Assembly: GCA_964617825.1 (NCBI GenBank)
Contig: CAZTWL010000006.1
Location: 1 to 64,000 of the forward strand
DNA: 64,000 bases
Direction of reading: 5' to 3'
Source: VSJD01 sp964617825
Lineage (GTDB): Bacteria > Verrucomicrobiota > Kiritimatiellia > JAAZAB01
The notes below the pieces were generated by a model, which made no database searches, was not told the DNA's origin, and was given only the letters and a program-made list of their open reading frames with translations. Numbering within the stretch: the first letter of the stretch is position 1; each line of letters opens with the position of its first letter. The translations under genes were made by a program, and so were the position numbers. Positions 18,538-26,820 of this stretch are shown here, piece by piece.

Positions 18538-20580
18538 ATGCAGAAAGCGAAAGTAGCGGAGGCGGTGGGCTTGTTCATGATCATCGGCAGCGGATTAACC
18601 GGCGCGACCAATGCGCCGAACGACAGCGTTGCCTCGAATAACGCCGCCGTTCCGGAGCAGGAGATTATCGTCTCAGCCAGCCGGGATCATCGGGAAGCCA
18701 GCCAGATCCCGGCCAATGTCACCGTGTTGGATGCGCAAGCCATCGAGGAATCGGATGCCGCCACGCTGGTGGATGTGCTCCAGAACATGGATGGTGTTTA
18801 TTTCCGCAGCAGTTCCGGCAATGCCGCGCAAGCCGAAATATCCATGCGCGGGTTCGGCGAAAATTCCAACGGCCGCGTGCTGGTCCTGGTGGATGGGCGG
18901 CGGCTCAATAATCCCGACATGGCGAGCATCAACTGGGCGCAGATTCCGCTGAGCAACGTCGAGCGCGTCGAAATCCTGCGGGGCGGCCAGAGCGCCCTCT
19001 ATGGGGATAATGCGGTCGGCGGGGTCATCAACATCATTACCAAAAAGGGGACTCCGCAGCCGGAAGTGACCGCGGGAATCCAGGTCGGCAGTTACGGTCT
19101 GAACATCGAACGGGCGTCCGGGTCCGGATCCATGGGCCCTTTGAATTATGCCGCCAACATCGAACGGAACCAGACAGACGGCTACCGTGACCGGTCGGCT
19201 TACCTGACCTGGGGCGGCGGCGCCAGTCTCGGCTACGATCTTAATGCCGGCAATAACATTGGATTGCAGGTGGATTACGACACGATGAATTACCAGTTGC
19301 CCGGGTACCTGACCCGCGCCCAAATGGAAGCTAACCCGCGACAGAGCGTCAACCCCGACGACGAGGCCTCCAATGACATGGGCGGCCTGGATTTAAGCCT
19401 CAAATCGCTTTTGAGCGACGATTGGCGCCTGGACATGGACCTGGTCGGCGGCCGCAAGAAAACCAGTTCCGATCTGGACAGCTGGTATAGTTATTCGGAT
19501 GTGACCGTCGATAATTACGGCATGACGCCCCGCTTGACTTGGAGCCGCGACTTGTTCGCGCATGGCAACAAAGTGCTGATGGGTTTTGACGGCTATGCGG
19601 ACCGGCTGGATTCCGATCGATATGCCGACCGCGCCCGCCAGTATGAAATGGCCGCGGGCCGGATCGATAAATATACCCTGGGTGTTTATGCCCGGGAAGA
19701 ATTTGCCATCTGCGAGCCTTTGTTGTTCGGGTTAGGCGCCCGGCACGAACAGGCGCGCTACAGCGCGGATGTCACCACCAACGGATTGCCGGCCATTGAT
19801 GATCATACCACTCACAAGGCCAATGCCGTGGACGCTTCCCTGACCTATGTTTTTCCCGACAAGTCCAAGGTGTTTGCCCGGGCCGGCACGGTTTATAGAT
19901 TCCCCTTTGTCGACGAACAGATCAGCTATGCCGGTTACGGCGCCGACCAGATGTATATGAACCTTAATCCTGAAAAGGGGCAGAATTATGAATTGGGCGC
20001 CGCCCTGATCGTCGCCAAAGACCTGGAAGCCGGCCTGACCCTGTTTTGCCTGGATATGCAGGATGAAATTGCCTACGACGCCGTTACCATGTGCAACCAG
20101 AATCTTGATAACACCCGCCGCCAGGGACTGGAAAGTTACGCGACCTGGCAGTGGCGCAAGCTGATGCGCTGGAAGGTCAATTACACCCTGACCGATGCAA
20201 AATTCTCGGAAGGCGTCAACGACGGCAACAATGTGCCGCTGGTGCCGCAGCAGAAAGCCTCGCTGGGCGGAAGTTTCTATTTGCCGCTCGATTTGGCGCT
20301 GGACGGGATGGCCACGTATGTTGGCGAACAGCGCTTGGGCGGGGATTATGCCAATACCAGCGACATGCTGGACGACTATATCCTGGTGGACCTGGCGCTG
20401 CGCTACAAGCCGGCCAAGCTGGCGGGGCTCGGATTGGAAACCTTTGTCGGCATTGACAACGTGTTCGACAAGCAGTATGCCAGTGTCGGATATGTGGGCT
20501 GGGTGGACGGCGCTTTCAGCGGCGTTTATTATCCTTCGCCGGGTCGCACTTATAAAGCGGGCTTGTCTTGCCGGTTCTAA
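18538..20580 (+). CDS. TonB-dependent receptor, BtuB-like B12 transporter
   Basis: The 680-residue protein starts at 18538 with AAGGAAAGGA about 8 nt upstream; open frame upstream of this lies in the riboswitch leader. It has a signal peptide (LFMIIGSGLTGATNA), a TonB box-like EQEIIVSASR, a plug domain (VLVLVDGRRLNNPDMA, VERVEILRGGQSALYGDNAV GGVINI) and a 22-strand-type barrel ending in an aromatic residue (GLSCRF). Control by a cobalamin riboswitch makes corrinoid uptake across the outer membrane the likely role. The macrodomain gene follows by 19 nt. Confidence 0.9.
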   Translation: MQKAKVAEAVGLFMIIGSGLTGATNAPNDSVASNNAAVPEQEIIVSASRDHREASQIPANVTVLDAQAIEESDAATLVDVLQNMDGVYFRSSSGNAAQAEISMRGFGENSNGRVLVLVDGRRLNNPDMASINWAQIPLSNVERVEILRGGQSALYGDNAVGGVINIITKKGTPQPEVTAGIQVGSYGLNIERASGSGSMGPLNYAANIERNQTDGYRDRSAYLTWGGGASLGYDLNAGNNIGLQVDYDTMNYQLPGYLTRAQMEANPRQSVNPDDEASNDMGGLDLSLKSLLSDDWRLDMDLVGGRKKTSSDLDSWYSYSDVTVDNYGMTPRLTWSRDLFAHGNKVLMGFDGYADRLDSDRYADRARQYEMAAGRIDKYTLGVYAREEFAICEPLLFGLGARHEQARYSADVTTNGLPAIDDHTTHKANAVDASLTYVFPDKSKVFARAGTVYRFPFVDEQISYAGYGADQMYMNLNPEKGQNYELGAALIVAKDLEAGLTLFCLDMQDEIAYDAVTMCNQNLDNTRRQGLESYATWQWRKLMRWKVNYTLTDAKFSEGVNDGNNVPLVPQQKASLGGSFYLPLDLALDGMATYVGEQRLGGDYANTSDMLDDYILVDLALRYKPAKLAGLGLETFVGIDNVFDKQYASVGYVGWVDGAFSGVYYPSPGRTYKAGLSCRF

Positions 20581-20599
20581 CCTGCCGATGCCGGAAACC

Positions 20600-21130
20600 A
20601 TGAATGCGCGTATAGAGGTTATTGAGGGCGACATTACCCGGCAAACCGTGGATGCGATCGTCAACGCGGCCAATTCCTCGCTGCTCGGGGGCGGCGGCGT
20701 GGATGGCGCCATCCATGCCGCCGCAGGTCCCGAATTGCTGGCTGCCTGCCGTAAACTCGGCGGCTGCGCCACGGGCGAGGCCAAAATCACCAGAGGATAT
20801 AATCTGCCGGCAAAGTGGGTGATTCACACCGTGGGCCCGGTCTGGCATGGCGGCGGACACGGCGAAGAAGCCATGCTGGCCAAGTGTTATCAAAGCTGTT
20901 TTTTACTTGCGGCGCGGCAGGGAATTACCACAATAGCCTTTCCAGCCATTAGTACGGGGGTTTATCGCTTTCCTGTGGAACGGGCCGCCATGATTGCGGT
21001 CAGGGAGACAAGGCGTTTTTTGGAGAGCCAGCCTGCCATACGGAAGGTGTTGTTTGTCTGTTTTAATGCGGCAACGTTCGCTAGCTACTGCCAGATCAAG
21101 GCCGAAAAAGCCCAGGGAAAGGTTTCATGA
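20600..21130 (+). CDS. Macrodomain protein (O-acetyl-ADP-ribose deacetylase-like)
   Basis: The 176-residue protein is a single macrodomain: IEVIEGDITRQTVDAIVNAA, NSSLLGGGGVDGAIHAAAG, CATGEAKITRGYNLPAKWVIH and FPAISTGVYRFPVERAA match the MacroD/YmdB class. The class hydrolyses O-acetyl-ADP-ribose and mono-ADP-ribose esters, products made by sirtuins such as that encoded at 7805. GGAA precedes ATG 20600 closely; ATG 20588 is an alternative. It sits 19 nt after the receptor gene, so it is probably in the B12-controlled transcript. Confidence 0.9.
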   Translation: MNARIEVIEGDITRQTVDAIVNAANSSLLGGGGVDGAIHAAAGPELLAACRKLGGCATGEAKITRGYNLPAKWVIHTVGPVWHGGGHGEEAMLAKCYQSCFLLAARQGITTIAFPAISTGVYRFPVERAAMIAVRETRRFLESQPAIRKVLFVCFNAATFASYCQIKAEKAQGKVS

Positions 21131-21387
21131 GTGCGCCGAGCGGAAAAAGCAGGAAAAAGTCATCAGGTTCGCAAAACGGAGGGGGATCCATGGGGAAGAA
21201 ATTTGTATTCGCTTTTGTGTTGATCATTGCCACGGCGGTTGTGTTGCTTTACAACATGAAGGGCCTTCTGTTTACGCCAACGATTGATGTGAACCTGGTC
21301 TTTACCTCGATCAAGGGCGTTTATACCTCGATAGTGTTCCTGGCCTTTACCGTTATCGGCGTGCTGATCGGCCTGTTTATCAAGTAA
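21127..21387 (+). CDS. Small membrane protein with two transmembrane segments
   Basis: The 86-residue frame overlaps the macrodomain stop by 4 nt (ATGA). The part from residue 22 has two hydrophobic helices, FVFAFVLIIATAVVLLYN and GVYTSIVFLAFTVIGVLIGL, resembling LapA/DUF1049-type proteins. A strong ribosome binding site (GGAGGGGG) precedes an internal ATG at 21190, which would give a 65-residue protein without the Ser/Lys-rich leader; I cannot decide between the two starts. Function unknown. Confidence 0.65.
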   Translation: MSAPSGKSRKKSSGSQNGGGSMGKKFVFAFVLIIATAVVLLYNMKGLLFTPTIDVNLVFTSIKGVYTSIVFLAFTVIGVLIGLFIK

Positions 21388-21394
21388 ACAGGCC
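21370..21394 (+). terminator. Perfect hairpin overlapping the stop codon
   Basis: GGCCTGTTTA (21370-21379) pairs perfectly with TAAACAGGCC (21385-21394) around a 5-nt loop. The TAA stop codon of the small membrane protein is part of the stem. Only a weak T/A tail follows, so termination efficiency is uncertain. Confidence 0.55.
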
Positions 21395-21403
21395 TAAAAT
21401 AAC

Positions 21404-21431
21404 TTGACTTAAGCCAGGAGTTTGCCAGAAT
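21404..21431 (+). promoter_or_regulatory. Predicted promoter for the Ala/Pro-rich exported protein
   Basis: TTGACT at 21404-21409 and CAGAAT at 21426-21431 are separated by 16 nt, the same geometry as the riboswitch promoter. A start here gives a leader of about 210 nt before ATG 21654, containing a perfect Shine-Dalgarno AAGGAGGTGA at 21455-21464 with no usable long frame after it. Confidence 0.35.
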
Positions 21432-21653
21432 AAAGGCAATTTATTATAGAAAAGAAGGAGGTGAAAGGCTCAAGGGTTGGTCAACTGGCCTTGACTGTTC
21501 CGCCTGTTTTGGGCAAGGGCGTCAGTGACCGGTAAGAAATCAACCGTAGAACACAGTAAATGTTGGTAAGTCGGTGTCAGTAGATCGGCAATAGCAACAA
21601 AATCAGGCAGTTAGGCAAATTAAAAGTCTGTATTGATTGTCAGGAATATTACC

Positions 21654-22190
21654 ATGAATACCAAATTATCTAAAATTTTAGGTGTAGCGATTGTGGCCGT
21701 GTTTACAGTCGTGGCTTTCCATACGGTTTCTGCCCAAGCTCCGGCAGCGGCCCCGGCGGCAGCGGCAGCGCCCGCGGCGGCGGCTCCGGCAGCGGCAGCC
21801 CCGGATGCGGCGGCGCCTGCGGCAGCGCCCGCGGCAGCGGCCCCGGCAGCGGCAGCCCCAGAGGCGGCGGCGCCTGCGGCGGCGGCTCCGGAAGCCAAGC
21901 CGGCGATTACCAGCGCGCTTGAGCTGCGCAAAACCGGCGTAGTCAGCGTTGTCAAGGATGCCAGCGGCAAAGTGACGGCCATGAAGTTGATCGTCAACAG
22001 CTATGATATTCCGCTCGATGAAGGCAGCAAGGTCCTCGAGAGCATGGATGGCCAGAAGGTCCGCGTGACCGGCACGTTCAGCAACGAAGGCGGCAAGCGG
22101 CTCTTCTATGTGAAGAGCTTGGAACAGACCCCCGCCGAAGGCGGCGCCGCCGCGCCCGCGAAACCCGCGGAAGCGACTCCTGCGAAATAA
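21654..22190 (+). CDS. Exported protein with Ala/Pro-rich spacer and small beta domain
   Basis: The 178-residue protein starts at 21654, with AGGAA 8 nt upstream. A signal peptide (KILGVAIVAVFTVVAFHTVSAQ) is followed by about 55 residues of almost only Ala and Pro with scattered Asp/Glu, then a compact domain (KTGVVSVVKDASGKVTAMKL, DGQKVRVTGTFSNEGGKRLF) resembling an OB-type fold, and a second Ala/Pro-rich tail. The spacer probably holds the domain away from the membrane or wall. The GCG/GCC/CCG spacer is prone to length change by slippage. Family not recognised. Confidence 0.75.
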   Translation: MNTKLSKILGVAIVAVFTVVAFHTVSAQAPAAAPAAAAAPAAAAPAAAAPDAAAPAAAPAAAAPAAAAPEAAAPAAAAPEAKPAITSALELRKTGVVSVVKDASGKVTAMKLIVNSYDIPLDEGSKVLESMDGQKVRVTGTFSNEGGKRLFYVKSLEQTPAEGGAAAPAKPAEATPAK

Positions 22191-22209
22191 GCGGACTTCC
22201 TAAAACGTA

Positions 22210-22250
22210 AAAATGGCCGCGGGGTACTGACTCCGCGGCCATTTTGTTTC
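22210..22250. terminator. Intrinsic terminator, probably bidirectional
   Basis: AAAATGGCCGCGG (22210-22222) pairs perfectly with CCGCGGCCATTTT (22233-22245) and is followed by GTTTC. It separates the Ala/Pro-rich protein gene from convergent tatC. Confidence 0.85.
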
Positions 22251-22298
22251 TACCGACGGCCGGTATTGGCGTTAACCACCCGCCCCGCAGATCATGGA

Positions 22299-23066
22299 CT
22301 ACGGCCCATCCGCCGGCGGCCGCTCGATAGCGCTCTTCTTCCGTTCCGCCAGCCAGACGACCCAAATGCAGGCTTCATACAACAAAACCATGGGAACGGC
22401 CATGACGATCTGGGAAAATACGTCCGGCCCCGGGGTTAGCACCATGGCAATGATCAAAATAAGGACGATGGTATGCCGTCGTTTGGAACGCAGAAATGCC
22501 GAGGACACAATGCCCAGATAGCCCAAAACCACCACCACCACCGGGAATTCGAATGCCAGGCCGAACGCCAGCAATAATTTTACGGCAAATGCGGTATAAC
22601 TGACCGCGGTCCATTCCGCGCGGATTCCGAGCCAGTCGTGCAGGCCAAACATGATTTTGAGCGCCACGGGCAGGGTGATGAAGTAAGCGATCGCCACGCC
22701 CAGGATGAAGAGGGCCACGACGAAGCCCAGCGACCCGATAATCACCTTCCGTTCCATGCAGGTCAGGCCGGGCAGGATAAATCGGGCGAGCAGGAAGGTG
22801 ATGAACGGCGCGCTAACCAGCAGTCCGCCCCACAGCACGATCTGCAAGGCGATCGAAAAGCCGCCCATGATTTCCAGAGAGCGCAGGAACTGTTCCGGAT
22901 GATCGGTGATCCTGGCCAAGGGCGCGCGCAGGAGGGTAAACAAGCGGGGCGCAAATGGCATGACAACCGCCATGCCAATGCCCCATGCCGCCAGACATCC
23001 CAGCAAGGTCGTGCGCAATTCCGCCAGATGTTGAAGGAACGGCTTGGGCTGATCCTCGATAATCAT
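22299..23066 (-). CDS. tatC: Sec-independent protein translocase TatC
   Basis: The 255-residue protein shows the TatC pattern: FLQHLAELRTTLLGCLAAW at the N terminus with the conserved Glu, six membrane segments, and FEFPVVVVVLGYLGIVSS with the conserved Phe-Glu-x-Pro in the periplasmic/membrane turn, then LTPGPDVFSQIVMAVPMVLLYE. It recognises twin-arginine signal peptides of folded proteins. No TatA/TatB gene is in the window. It is convergent with the Ala/Pro-rich protein gene. Confidence 0.95.
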   Translation of the reverse strand: MIIEDQPKPFLQHLAELRTTLLGCLAAWGIGMAVVMPFAPRLFTLLRAPLARITDHPEQFLRSLEIMGGFSIALQIVLWGGLLVSAPFITFLLARFILPGLTCMERKVIIGSLGFVVALFILGVAIAYFITLPVALKIMFGLHDWLGIRAEWTAVSYTAFAVKLLLAFGLAFEFPVVVVVLGYLGIVSSAFLRSKRRHTIVLILIIAMVLTPGPDVFSQIVMAVPMVLLYEACIWVVWLAERKKSAIERPPADGP

Positions 23067-23179
23067 TGATGGAAACGACGGACAACAGCCATACCAGGGC
23101 CAAAGGACTGATTGAGAATGCAGAAATGGAAAAACAATACCCGCGCCCGCGGGCGGAATTCTCCATTCTCAATTTCCCA

Positions 23180-23380
23180 TTATTTTGGCGCCCATTGCTT
23201 GCGTGTTTTTTCCGGACGTACCAGCATTTGCCGGATAGCCTTGGCGGTCAGCTTGTTGGCTTTAGCTTCCGGAACCCCGAGCGCCAAAAGGCGTTTTTTC
23301 TGGACGTTTTCGCGCCGCCGGCGTTCGCGCGCTTTTTTGGCGGAATAAGTCAATTCATTGTTCGCTCGCCCTGATCCCAT
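23180..23380 (-). CDS. Small basic protein of unknown function
   Basis: The 66-residue protein starts at ATG 23380 with AAAGGAAG about 8 nt upstream; the open frame further upstream is not needed. It is very basic and helical-looking (AKKARERRRRENVQKKRL, ANKLTAKAIRQML, KTRKQW), which suggests nucleic-acid or ribosome association. No family is recognised. It lies between tatC and the RNase D gene on the same strand. Confidence 0.6.
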   Translation of the reverse strand: MGSGRANNELTYSAKKARERRRRENVQKKRLLALGVPEAKANKLTAKAIRQMLVRPEKTRKQWAPK

Positions 23381-23563
23381 GGTTCGCTTCCTTTCAATCC
23401 AAACGTTAGGTCCCCGCTCTGCATCGGGGCATTCAACGGAAATGACGCCGCGCATACTATGCGATCGCGAGCGGGAAAGCAACACCGCACTGCGCCCAAT
23501 CAACGCCTGCTGTCCATGCCGATTGCGCAGCCCGGGGGAAGCCTGCGAACATCGACGCTTGCC

Positions 23564-24709
23564 TTACTTGGGCTGGGCCGGCGTCAAAAAATGCTGCTCA
23601 AAAGGCGCCCACACGATTTTCCTCTGCCACGTTCGAATCTGGGTGGCAACGTCCGGCGGCATGGGCTGGTCCGAATGCCGGGCTGCCCATTGCAGGACGT
23701 CGTTGGAAAGCATCAGATAAGGTTCCAAACCGTAAGGCGCGGCGATGAGCGCGCGCCAGGCCTGCATGGCTTTCAAGCGCTGTTCATAGCCGGGTTTTGA
23801 CCGGGGTCGTTTAATGAGGCGCGGGTGCAGTTCTTCCGGCGCCGTTTGACCCTGCCGGATCGCTTCCAGTAAACGCTGGGCGTTATGATCCCGGTACATG
23901 GCCGGATGCAGGCCTTTGATCTGCCGGAATTCCTGGATGGTTTTGGGAGGCTGGTCGGCCATCCGCAGCAACAGGTCGTTACGCACAATAAAATGCACCG
24001 GCCGGTTGACGGAACGGGCCACTTCGTCGCGGAATCGGAAGAGCGTTCCCAGGATTGCCAGCTGACGCGGCGACAGCATGGAACTCTGCTTGATACGATG
24101 ATGGGCCGGCGTAAGATCGGGGACCGGTTCAAGCAGCTCCGCATAGCGGAACTCTTCCCGCGCCCAGTCCAGCCGGCCGAGCTTCACCAGCTTGGCGGTT
24201 AAAATCTCCTTAAGTGCATGCAAGGAAGCCGTATCGCGCGCGGCGTAATCCAGCGCTTCCTTGGGGAGCGGACGCTTGAGCCAGTCGATTTTCTGGAATT
24301 TTTTGTCGGTCTGGACGTTCAACAAATCCTGCAGGAGACTGGCCAGGCCGAATTTGCGAAACCCGCACAATTGGGCGGCGATTTTCGTGTCGAAAACATG
24401 ACGCAGGTTCAAGCCATACACCTGGCGGCACGTGCGCCGGTCGAAATCGGCATCGTGCACGATCAATTCGACCTGACTGTCGCTGAAAATGGCGTTGAGC
24501 GGCGACAGGTCGAGGCCGGCCAGCGGATCGAAGATGAAATTGCGGTGTTCCGCCGTGGATATCTGGATCAGGGCGACATGCAGGCCGTAGTGGTGGCGCT
24601 GGTTTTCCATTTCCAAGTCCAACGCCAGGCAACGCTTCCCTTTCAAACAGGCCAGCGCATCCTGCAGGGTATTGGCGCGATCAATATATTCATAACTGAG
24701 TGCTTCCAT
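23564..24709 (-). CDS. rnd: Ribonuclease D-like 3'-5' exonuclease
   Basis: The 381-residue protein has the DEDDy exonuclease residues: LALDLEMEN (Asp, Glu), HDADFD (Asp) and DYAARDTASLH (Tyr and Asp). A HRDC domain follows (ILGTLFRFRDEVARSVNRPV, IKGLHPAMY) and a C-terminal extension resembles the second HRDC-like region. It would trim 3' ends of tRNA precursors and other small RNAs. Length agrees with bacterial RNase D. It is divergent from the PHP gene at 24826. Confidence 0.9.
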   Translation of the reverse strand: MEALSYEYIDRANTLQDALACLKGKRCLALDLEMENQRHHYGLHVALIQISTAEHRNFIFDPLAGLDLSPLNAIFSDSQVELIVHDADFDRRTCRQVYGLNLRHVFDTKIAAQLCGFRKFGLASLLQDLLNVQTDKKFQKIDWLKRPLPKEALDYAARDTASLHALKEILTAKLVKLGRLDWAREEFRYAELLEPVPDLTPAHHRIKQSSMLSPRQLAILGTLFRFRDEVARSVNRPVHFIVRNDLLLRMADQPPKTIQEFRQIKGLHPAMYRDHNAQRLLEAIRQGQTAPEELHPRLIKRPRSKPGYEQRLKAMQAWRALIAAPYGLEPYLMLSNDVLQWAARHSDQPMPPDVATQIRTWQRKIVWAPFEQHFLTPAQPK

Positions 24710-24825
24710 TAGGTTTGAGCATACGCTCCCATGCGGCTTAATTCAATCCGATTTCTACGAAAGTGATTGCATGCCCGGCCCATGTTCGATAGGTTGATGC
24801 CAACCCATTAAGAGAAAGAGCCGCC

Positions 24826-25668
24826 ATGATTGACCTGCACACGCATTCGACATTTTCCGACGGCAGTCTGACGCCCGAACAGCTCGTGCGCGAAGCGGAG
24901 CGCGCCCAACTGGCCGCCCTGGCGCTCACGGACCATGACAGCATCGGCGGCCTGGAACGCTTTATGGCGGCCTGCTCCAAAAGCATCGTGCGTGGCGTGC
25001 CCGGCGTGGAAATCAGCGTCGATTGCAGTCCCAGCGACGCGACCATGCATATCCTGGGCTATTTCGTCGACACATCCAATGCGGAACTGATTGAACATGT
25101 CAACCGGCTTCGCGACGGCCGCCAGCATCGCAACGAGGAAATTCTTAAGCGGCTGAATGCGATGGGCCTGGTCGTCAACATGCAGGAAATCGCCGCATAT
25201 GCCGGCGAAAACAACGTCGGGCGCTTGCACTTTGCCCTGGCTCTCGTGGCGCGCGGCTACGTCCGCACCACCCAGGAGGCCTTCGATAAATACCTGGCCA
25301 AGGGCAAGGCCGGTTATGCCAACCGGGTGCGTTTTACGCCCCTCGGAGGCGTGGAAATGATTCGCAAGGCCGGCGGCATCGCCGTGTTGGCCCATCCCTT
25401 CACCCTGAAACTTGGCAAACAGGCGCTGACCGATTGCGTGCGCGAGCTGGTGCAGGGCGGGCTGCAGGGCATCGAAATCTATTATCCCCAGCATGCGCCC
25501 AAACTGGTCCGGCAATATCTCGATCTGGCCGAACAATTTCACCTGGTTGCCACGGGCGGCTCCGATTTCCACGGAACGTCCATGCCGGATGTCAAGCTCG
25601 GGCGCGGATTCGGCGTGCTCAACGTGCCCAATACGGTGCTGGAGCAATTGGATGCGCTCCGCGCGTAA
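24826..25668 (+). CDS. PHP-domain phosphoesterase (RNase AM/YciV-like)
   Basis: The 280-residue protein opens with IDLHTHSTFSDGSLTP, the first PHP metal motif, followed by ALTDHDSIGG, GVEISVD, HILGYF, GIAVLAHPF and GSDFHG. The family includes 3',5'-nucleoside bisphosphate phosphatase and 5'-3' RNA exonuclease RNase AM, so nucleotide or RNA end processing is likely. It overlaps the next gene by 17 nt, indicating translational coupling. Confidence 0.88.
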   Translation: MIDLHTHSTFSDGSLTPEQLVREAERAQLAALALTDHDSIGGLERFMAACSKSIVRGVPGVEISVDCSPSDATMHILGYFVDTSNAELIEHVNRLRDGRQHRNEEILKRLNAMGLVVNMQEIAAYAGENNVGRLHFALALVARGYVRTTQEAFDKYLAKGKAGYANRVRFTPLGGVEMIRKAGGIAVLAHPFTLKLGKQALTDCVRELVQGGLQGIEIYYPQHAPKLVRQYLDLAEQFHLVATGGSDFHGTSMPDVKLGRGFGVLNVPNTVLEQLDALRA

Positions 25669-26767
25669 CATCACCGGCCTTTACGTGCATGTCCCTTTCT
25701 GCGACGGCAAATGCGCCTACTGCGCGTTTTATTCCGTGCGCTTTCAGCCGGAGCTTGCCGACCGCTACCTGGATTGCCTGGAACGCGAGTTCGCGGCCGC
25801 ATTGCCCCTGGCGCCGGAAACGATTTATATCGGCGGCGGCACACCCTCAATCCTTGCGGTGCGCCAGCTTGAGCGCCTGTGCCGCTTGCTGGCCGGCCAG
25901 GTTGACGACCGCCGGCTGGCGGAGTGGTCGGTTGAAATCAACCCCGGTTCGCTGGATGGCGCCAAGGCCGCGGTTTTGGCGGCGGCGGGCGTGAATCGGG
26001 TCAGCCTGGGAGCGCAGTCTTTCGATGATCGCATTCTGCAAACCCTGGGTCGCCGCCATGCGGCGGCGGACACGGTCGAGGCGGTTGCCATCCTGCGCGC
26101 CGCGGGCATTACGAACATCGGGCTGGACCTGATTGCCTGCGTGCCGGGATGCACGCGCGCCCTTTGGCGCCAAACGCTCCGGCAAGCTCTGGCGCTGGCG
26201 CCGGCGCATTTGTCCATATATGCCCTGACCAACGAGGAAGGGACTCGTCTGCACCGGGCCGTCGGGCGGGGTGAGGCCGCTTTGCTTGCGGACGAAGACC
26301 AGCTGGCCATGCTGGATTTGGCCGAATCCGAATTGGCCCAAGCCGGGTTCGGGCGCTATGAAATTTCGAATTATGCGCGCCGTGGTTTCGAATGCCGCCA
26401 TAACTTGGCCTGCTGGCGGGGCGAGGAATATATCGGGCTTGGACCGGCGGCCGCCTCGCATGTCGGCCTCGAACGCTGGACCAACCGGTCCGATATCGGC
26501 GCTTACCTGGCGGCGGTCGAAGCCGGTCGCAATCCTCCATGCGCAAGGGAAACCTTGACCCCGGCGCTCAAGCGGCAGGAGCTGGTGATTTTCGGCCTGC
26601 GCATGGCCGAGGGTGTGGACGCGGCGGGTTTTACGGAATATGCGCCTGCCTTGGAGCGGCTGCGGATGGAAGGGTTGGTGGCTTTGTGCGGTGGCCGTTG
26701 GCAATTGACCGCGCGCGGCCGCAATTTGGCCGATTACGTGGCTGTGGAATTGATGGCCGGGCAATAA
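25652..26767 (+). CDS. hemW: HemW-like radical SAM protein (haem chaperone family)
   Basis: I start this 371-residue protein at ATG 25652, with GGAG 7 nt upstream, inside the end of the PHP gene. It has the radical SAM cluster CDGKCAYC (Cx3Cx2C), IYIGGGTPSIL, SVEINPGSL, RVSLGAQSFDDRIL, ISIYALTNEEGTRL-like LSIYALTNEEGT, and RYEISNYAR, CRHNLACWRGEEYIGLGPAA. These fit HemW rather than oxygen-independent coproporphyrinogen oxidase. It would bind haem and deliver it to membrane acceptors. Confidence 0.88.
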   Translation: MRSARNITGLYVHVPFCDGKCAYCAFYSVRFQPELADRYLDCLEREFAAALPLAPETIYIGGGTPSILAVRQLERLCRLLAGQVDDRRLAEWSVEINPGSLDGAKAAVLAAAGVNRVSLGAQSFDDRILQTLGRRHAAADTVEAVAILRAAGITNIGLDLIACVPGCTRALWRQTLRQALALAPAHLSIYALTNEEGTRLHRAVGRGEAALLADEDQLAMLDLAESELAQAGFGRYEISNYARRGFECRHNLACWRGEEYIGLGPAAASHVGLERWTNRSDIGAYLAAVEAGRNPPCARETLTPALKRQELVIFGLRMAEGVDAAGFTEYAPALERLRMEGLVALCGGRWQLTARGRNLADYVAVELMAGQ

Positions 26768-26802
26768 AAAGGGCGCCCCAATGCAATTGGGACGCCCTTT
26801 AT
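26767..26802. terminator. Bidirectional intrinsic terminator
   Basis: AAAGGGCGCCCCAAT pairs with ATTGGGACGCCCTTT with one mismatch, flanked by A-rich and T-rich sequence. It serves convergent hemW and the RCC1/FG-GAP gene. Confidence 0.85.
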
Positions 26803-26820
26803 TATAATTTGATCCGCGCT

